Assembly: GCF_024721315.2 (NCBI RefSeq)
Contig: NZ_JANFAK020000002.1
Span: forward strand, 62,001 to 126,000
DNA from: Streptomyces sp. Isolate_45
GTDB lineage: Bacteria; Actinomycetota; Actinomycetes; Streptomycetales; Streptomycetaceae
Reading direction: 5' to 3'
DNA: 64,000 nucleotides
Shown: positions 59,922 to 64,000 of the stretch, piece by piece
Layout of the letters: the number at the start of each line of letters is the position of its first letter
How positions within the stretch are numbered: position 1 is the first letter of the stretch
Made by a program: the position numbers and the translations under genes
The notes under the pieces: generated by a model
Seen by the model: only the letters and a program-made list of their open reading frames with translations
Database searches by the model: none
Told to the model about the DNA's origin: nothing

Positions 59922-60877
59922 ACGATCACCTCACGTGCGAAGGCCCAGGCGTCGGCCACGATGGCGTCCAGTTCGGTGCGGCGGGGTCGCCAGCCGAGGC
60001 GCTCGCGCGCGCGGGCGGCGGACGCGACGAGTGCCGCGGGGTCGCCGGGGCGGCGGGGGCGGACGATCTCCGGGATCGTCCGGCCCGTGACCCGTCGTAC
60101 GGAGTCGATCACCTCCCGGACCGTGAAGCCCTCACCGTTGCCCAGATTGCAGATCAGGTGCTCGCCCGGGCGGGCTGCCTCCAGGGCCAGCAGGTGGGCC
60201 TCGGCGAGATCGGCGACGTGAATGTAGTCGCGTACGCAGGTGCCGTCGCGCGTGGCGTAGTCGTCGCCGTGGACGTCGATGTGTGGGCGCCGCCCCAGGG
60301 CGACCTGGAGGGTGAGCGGGATCAGGTGCGACTCGGGTTCGTGGCGCTCGCCGTGTCCCGCGTGGGCACCCGCGACATTGAAGTACCGAAGGGACACGGC
60401 GGCGAGTCCGTGGGCGGCGGCCTCGCCGGTGATCAGATGGTCGACGGCGAGTTTGGTCGCGCCGTAGGGGCTGGTGGGTGCTGTCCGTGCGTCCTCCGCG
60501 ATCGGTACCTGCTCGGGTTCGCCATAGACCGCAGCTGTGGAGGAGAACACCAGAGTGCGCACGTCCGCGTGCCGCATGGCGGCCATCAGCGCCAGCGAAC
60601 CGGTCACGTTGTTGCGCCAGTACTTGTCCGGGTCGCGCACGGACTCGGCCACCTGCGAGGAGCCGGCGAAGTGCAGGACCGCGGTGTAGTCGGCGGTCAG
60701 GACGGAGACGGCATGCCCGAGACCGCCCCGGACGAACTCGGCGCCCGCGGGGACGGCTTGGGGCGCGCCGGTCGACAGGTCGTCGAGCACCGTCACGCGG
60801 TGGCCGGCTTCGAGGAGGTGGGCCACGACCACGCTGCCGATGTAGCCGGCGCCTCCGGTCACGAGGTATCGGTTCAT
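59918..60877 (-). CDS. galE: UDP-glucose 4-epimerase
   Basis: A 319-residue extended SDR. NAD loop GGAGYIGS (8-15), FSSTAAVYGEPEQVP with the catalytic serine/threonine, SPYGATKLAVD with Tyr and Lys, and RYFNVAGA are GalE landmarks. It interconverts UDP-galactose and UDP-glucose in the Leloir pathway. ATG 60875-60877 overlaps the galT stop by 4 bp; its own stop overlaps galK. The frame is open much further upstream, but homology starts at MNRYLVTGG. Residue HVADLAEAHLLALE follows as usual. Confidence 0.92.
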   Translation of the reverse strand: MNRYLVTGGAGYIGSVVVAHLLEAGHRVTVLDDLSTGAPQAVPAGAEFVRGGLGHAVSVLTADYTAVLHFAGSSQVAESVRDPDKYWRNNVTGSLALMAAMRHADVRTLVFSSTAAVYGEPEQVPIAEDARTAPTSPYGATKLAVDHLITGEAAAHGLAAVSLRYFNVAGAHAGHGERHEPESHLIPLTLQVALGRRPHIDVHGDDYATRDGTCVRDYIHVADLAEAHLLALEAARPGEHLICNLGNGEGFTVREVIDSVRRVTGRTIPEIVRPRRPGDPAALVASAARARERLGWRPRRTELDAIVADAWAFAREVIV

Positions 60878-61923
60878 GAGGCGACCTCTCGCAGTCGTGC
60901 GGCTGCGGCCTCCGGGGCGATGTCGTTGACGAAGGAGTCCATGCCGGATTCGACGCCGGCGAGGAACTTGAGCTTGCCCGCCGACCGGCGCACCGTGAAC
61001 AGCTCCAAGTGCAGCGCCAGTTCCCGACCGCCGGTCTTCGGCGCCTGGTGCCAGGCGGAGATGTAGGGGGTGGGGGCCGTCCGAGCGGGCTCCCCGTCCT
61101 GGTGGAACAGCCGGTCGAACCTGCGCAGCAGCTCCAGGTACATCCCGGGGAACTCCGCTCGTTCGGCCTCCGCGAGCTGGGTGAGGTCGGGGACGCGGCG
61201 ATGGGGGTAGAGGTGCACTTCGTAAGGCCAGCGGGCGGCGTAGGGGACGAACGCCGTCCAGTGCTTCCCCGTCAGGACCACGCGCGAGGTGGCGGCCCGG
61301 GCCTCCGCCAGCAGGTCCTCGAAGAGGTTCCCGCCGGTGACGGCCCGGTGGGTACCGGCCACGGCGATCATCTTGGCGGTCCGCGGCGGGACGAAGGAGA
61401 AAGCGTAGACCTGCCCGTGCGGGTGCGCGAGGGTCACGCCGATCTCCGCGCCGCGATTTTCGAAGCAGTAGACCTGCTCGACGCCGTCGCGGGAAGACAA
61501 CCGCTCGGTGCGGTCCGTCCAGGCGTCGAGTACCAGCCGGGCGCGGTCCTCGGTCAGCTCGGCGAAGCTCGCGCCGTGCTCCGGAGTGAAGCAGACGACT
61601 TCGCAGCGTCCGAACCGCCCCGCCAGCGAGGGGAAGCGGTTCTCGAAGACGGCCACCTCGTAGTCCGCCGCCGGTATCTCGCTGTGGCGCCCGTTCCCCG
61701 ATGGGCACAGGGGGCACGCGTCGGTCGGCGGATGGTGGACGCGTCCCTGGCGGTGCGAGGCGATCGTGACCCAGTCTCCGGTCGCCAGATCCAGGCGCAG
61801 CTCCGGATGACTGTCGACGGACACGAGGGCGCGCCGGTCGACCGTGTCGCGTTCGGCGCTCTCGTCGAGGTCGTAGTAGATCAGCTCGCGGCCGTCCGCG
61901 AGCTTCGTCGAGGTTCTCTTCAC
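60874..61923 (-). CDS. galT: Galactose-1-phosphate uridylyltransferase
   Basis: A 349-residue HIT-superfamily transferase, first gene of the gal operon. The active site HPHGQ (167-171) contains the nucleophilic histidine. The metal-site pair CPLCPSGNGRHSE (70-82) is present, followed by VAVFENRFPSL, and a second domain with YEVHLYPHRRVPDL. It exchanges UMP between UDP-glucose and galactose 1-phosphate. GTG 61921-61923. The promoter is probably at 61982-62009. Gene order galT-galE-galK equals that of the well-known Streptomyces gal operon. Confidence 0.93.
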   Translation of the reverse strand: MKRTSTKLADGRELIYYDLDESAERDTVDRRALVSVDSHPELRLDLATGDWVTIASHRQGRVHHPPTDACPLCPSGNGRHSEIPAADYEVAVFENRFPSLAGRFGRCEVVCFTPEHGASFAELTEDRARLVLDAWTDRTERLSSRDGVEQVYCFENRGAEIGVTLAHPHGQVYAFSFVPPRTAKMIAVAGTHRAVTGGNLFEDLLAEARAATSRVVLTGKHWTAFVPYAARWPYEVHLYPHRRVPDLTQLAEAERAEFPGMYLELLRRFDRLFHQDGEPARTAPTPYISAWHQAPKTGGRELALHLELFTVRRSAGKLKFLAGVESGMDSFVNDIAPEAAAARLREVAS

Positions 61924-61981
61924 GGAAACGTGCCCGTCTCTCGGAGTACGGTACGGCGCTGTCGCGAGCCATACGTCGACA

Positions 61982-62009
61982 AGAGTAAACAGAAAACAAC
62001 TAAAGTCAA
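61982..62009 (-). promoter_or_regulatory. Candidate promoter of the galTEK operon
   Basis: On the minus strand TTGACT (62004-62009) and TACTCT (61982-61987) are separated by 16 bp that are unusually T-rich (61988-62003). Transcription would start near 61975, about 50 nt before the GTG of galT. The AT-rich patch with repeated TTGTTT/CTGTTT elements may also be a regulator site. Confidence 0.5.
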
Positions 62010-62199
62010 CGCGTTGTGTGTCGGGTGGGCGCCCGGCGATGTGCGTGGCGGGTTGAGCCCGGCGCGTGGCGCCGTCGCATCAGGCCGAATGCGCCGCCGG
62101 CCAGGCCTGCGGCGTCGCCCACCGCGCGCCCCCTGACGAGGCCGATCCGACCTGTGACTCGCCGGGCCGGGCGGACGGGAGATGGAGGGGGTCCTGTGG

Positions 62200-62479
62200 G
62201 GGTGGGGCACTCCATCACGATGCAGGGCAAGCTCTCGTCCTCGGCCACGTCGTACACCACGACCATGTGGGGTGGGCGATCCGGGCCGCGCTGCGCGCCT
62301 CGCGGCGTGTGCGGATCGTGTCGTCCGGCACGTGCGGAGGTGCATGGAGCACCTCCAGCGCCACCTGGCGTGCCGAGGAACTCGTCGTCGGCACGCCGGA
62401 CGGTTCCCATGCCGCCGCGGCCGACTTGCTGCACCAACCGGTAGCGGCCGGCCACGAGCCGTCCTTGTTCCGACACCAT
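62200..62479 (-). pseudogene. N-terminal remnant of a Ser/Thr kinase
   Basis: From ATG 62477-62479 one minus frame reads MVSEQGRLVAGRYRLVQQVG and RGGMGTVRRADDEFLG, the start of a Hanks kinase. The text continues in a second frame (RQVALEVLHAPPHVPDDTIR, RREARSAARIAHP) and then in the first again (VVVYDVAEDESLPCIVMEC). Two compensating frameshifts are needed, the invariant lysine reads Glu (ALEVL), and the chain is lost after the hinge. It is a dead fourth kinase. Confidence 0.65.
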
Positions 62480-62728
62480 TGCCGTTCCCCACTTTCCAGT
62501 TGCTCGACCGTACGGCGGACCATAACGCGACGCCGAATACGCGGCCGAGTGGTGCTGGAGCATGCATTCGAGGCCGGATTCCGGCTCGCCACAATTACTT
62601 GACACACCTGATGTGTGGTCAAATTTGCGACACCCCGTCACATGAGCGCAGAAATGCGACTTTGGGATCGGAATGATTTCGGGGCATCGGCGCGCATGGC
62701 GTCGGCTCGATACTGGTGAAGGCGGACG

Positions 62729-63290
62729 ATGGGCCGGGCCAAGACCTCCGTACTGTTGGTCGAGGCCGACCTACGGTCACGCGCGGCCACATCGCTCTCC
62801 CCCGGCGCAACGGGTACGAGGTCCACGCGGCCGGCGACGGCGACGAGGGGTTGGTCCGCTTCAGGGAACTGCGCCCTGACGTAGCCGTCGTGGATGTCGC
62901 CCTGCCCGGCCTCGACGGAGTCGGCCCGCTGCAGCGCATCCGCACCGAGAGTCAAACACCGGTGCTGTTGACCTCAGTGCGGACCGATCCCGTGGACGTC
63001 GTGCTGGGGGCTTGAGGCGGGCGCCGACGACTACGTCACGAAGCCCTTGGACATACCGATCATCGTGGCGCGGATCCGGTGCGCGCTGCGTCGCGCCGCC
63101 CGTTGCCCGACGGCGCAGACATCGTCCCGGACGGCGGCGACGGTATTGGGTGACCTGCGAATCGACCTGTCAGGCCTGACGGTGCGGCGACAACAGGATC
63201 GTTGACGTGCACGTGCGGTGGTTGCGCCACAAGATCGGTCAGGAGCACATCGTCACCGTCCGCGGGTTCGGCTACCGCTTCGAGCACTGA
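62729..63290 (+). pseudogene. Decayed OmpR-type response regulator
   Basis: Starting at ATG 62729 (MGRAKTSVLLVEADL) the receiver continues in other frames: NGYEVHAAGDGDEGLVRFRE, LRPDVAVVDVALPGLDGVGP with the phosphoacceptor-type Asp, then GLEAGADDYVTKPLDIP with the conserved lysine. After about 63130 the DNA-binding domain is mostly deleted; only [20 protein letters not shown] and RGFGYRFEH (63204-63290), the recognition helix and wing, remain. At least two frameshifts and one deletion. No intact histidine kinase is nearby. Confidence 0.7.
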
Positions 63291-63325
63291 CGGGCGGTCT
63301 CACCGGGCATCCGCCGATCGTAGCC

Positions 63326-64000
63326 TCACGTCCCCCGAGTCTCCGCCAGGATCAGCCGGCCGACCTGTTCGCCGAGGACCGTGCGCGCCTGCTCGGCGAG
63401 TCCGTCGTCGGAGACGAAGTAGTCGATCTCGGACAGATCGGCGAACCGACTCAGTCCGACGACGCCCCACTTGCTGTGATCGGCCACAACGGCCAGCCGG
63501 GTCGCGGCGGAGATCAGCGTGCGGTTGGTCTCCGCCTCCGCGAGGTTCGGGGTGGTCACCCCGGCACGCTCGGAAACGCCGTGCGCGCCGACGATGACGA
63601 GGTCGACCTGCAGCGAGCGGATCGCCTGGTCCGCCAATGGACCCACGAGGGAGGCGGATTTGGTGGGGGCTCCACCCGTGACCAGCAGGGTCGGGGCGGA
63701 GGAGCCGTCCTCCGCCCCGAACGACCGCAGCAGCTCGGCAACCGGCAGGGAATTGGTCACCACGGTCAGGTTCGCGATGTCGCGCAGCCGGTGGGCGACG
63801 GCGTACGTCGTCGTTCCACCGGAGATCGCCACGACACTTCCGGGCTGCACCAGTTGGGCGGCCGCTTCGGCGACCGCGGCCTTGGCCGCCGACTGGAGGG
63901 TGGATTTGGTCTCGAACCCGGGCTCGTCGCCCGTGGTGCCCGACGTACTCACCGCCCCGCCGTGCACCTTCTCGACCGCGCCGGCCCTCGCGAGCACGTC
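63326..64000 (-). CDS. DeoR-family regulator (second copy, runs off the window)
   Basis: At least 225 residues of a DeoR-type regulator; the start and most of the HTH lie beyond 64000. The effector domain is nearly the same as that of the gene at 57872: both contain GDEPxFETK, VVAISGGTT, LTVVTNSLPVA, SASLVGPLADQAIRSLQVDL, and ADHSKWGVVGLSRF, differing mainly at scattered conservative positions. It appears to be a recent paralog. The two copies flank the gal operon and the dead kinase and regulator genes. It may control a further sugar gene set beyond the window. Confidence 0.85.
   Translation of the reverse strand, partial: DVLARAGAVEKVHGGAVSTSGTTGDEPGFETKSTLQSAAKAAVAEAAAQLVQPGSVVAISGGTTTYAVAHRLRDIANLTVVTNSLPVAELLRSFGAEDGSSAPTLLVTGGAPTKSASLVGPLADQAIRSLQVDLVIVGAHGVSERAGVTTPNLAEAETNRTLISAATRLAVVADHSKWGVVGLSRFADLSEIDYFVSDDGLAEQARTVLGEQVGRLILAETRGT

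Overview
The window is very GC-rich, with strong third-position GC bias, GTG and TTG starts, purine-rich ribosome binding sites and many actinobacterial families (SsgA-like protein, PucR regulators, Pkn-type kinases, mycothiol-dependent isomerase family, MerR and XRE debris). It is most likely a Streptomyces chromosome. The density of broken genes and insertion-sequence scars suggests an arm or another accessory region rather than the conserved core. No rRNA, tRNA or CRISPR array was seen.

Layout. 0-16 kb: unlinked small genes (DUF6461, two VOC proteins counting the one at 44 kb, a membrane protein, an aminoglycoside-phosphotransferase-like kinase, a maleylpyruvate-isomerase-family protein, GNAT), several small secreted proteins, two membrane Ser/Thr kinases and an atypical SDR, interrupted by remnants of DUF1453, IS5, MerR and TIGR03086 genes. 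16-22.4 kb: a compact five-gene branched-chain-amino-acid-type ABC operon (livF-G-H-M-K order) divergent from a PucR regulator across a repeat-bearing spacer. 22.7-29.4 kb: a third kinase, a YCII protein, an SsgA-like protein, then a group of small cytoplasmic proteins (SRPBCC, PRC-barrel, two isoamylase-early-set proteins). 29.4-33.5 kb: a TPR-type protein, remnants of a STAS protein and of a gamma-butyrolactone-receptor-like TetR regulator, and a P450 plus crotonase pair. 33.5-38.1 kb: hairpin-rich DNA, IS5 and IS701 remnants, a decayed diacylglycerol-kinase-like gene, an amphi-Trp protein and a decayed XRE regulator. 38.2-41.6 kb: a PucR regulator divergent from a ferredoxin-reductase and acyl-CoA-desaturase pair. 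41.6-46.5 kb: a threonine-aldolase-family enzyme next to a deletion scar joining an ATP-grasp fragment to half an MFS transporter, a VOC protein, and remnants of DinB, histidine kinase and GNAT genes.

46.5-64 kb is the most coherent part: a galactose-rich glycan utilization locus. It has a GH95 enzyme with a lectin domain, an aldo-keto reductase, a CUT1-type sugar importer (binding protein and two permeases, no ATPase), a secreted GH43 subfamily-24-like exo-beta-1,3-galactanase with a lectin domain, a cytoplasmic GH35 beta-galactosidase, a DeoR regulator, a galT-galE-galK operon, and a second near-identical DeoR gene running off the window end. A 14-bp palindrome, TGTTTACGTAAACA or a one-mismatch version, stands in front of the importer operon, the GH43 gene and the GH35 gene. 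In the first two cases it lies just downstream of a recognisable promoter. This suggests one LacI-type repressor, not encoded here, controls a type II arabinogalactan pathway: extracellular cutting, import, intracellular beta-galactosidase, then the Leloir pathway.
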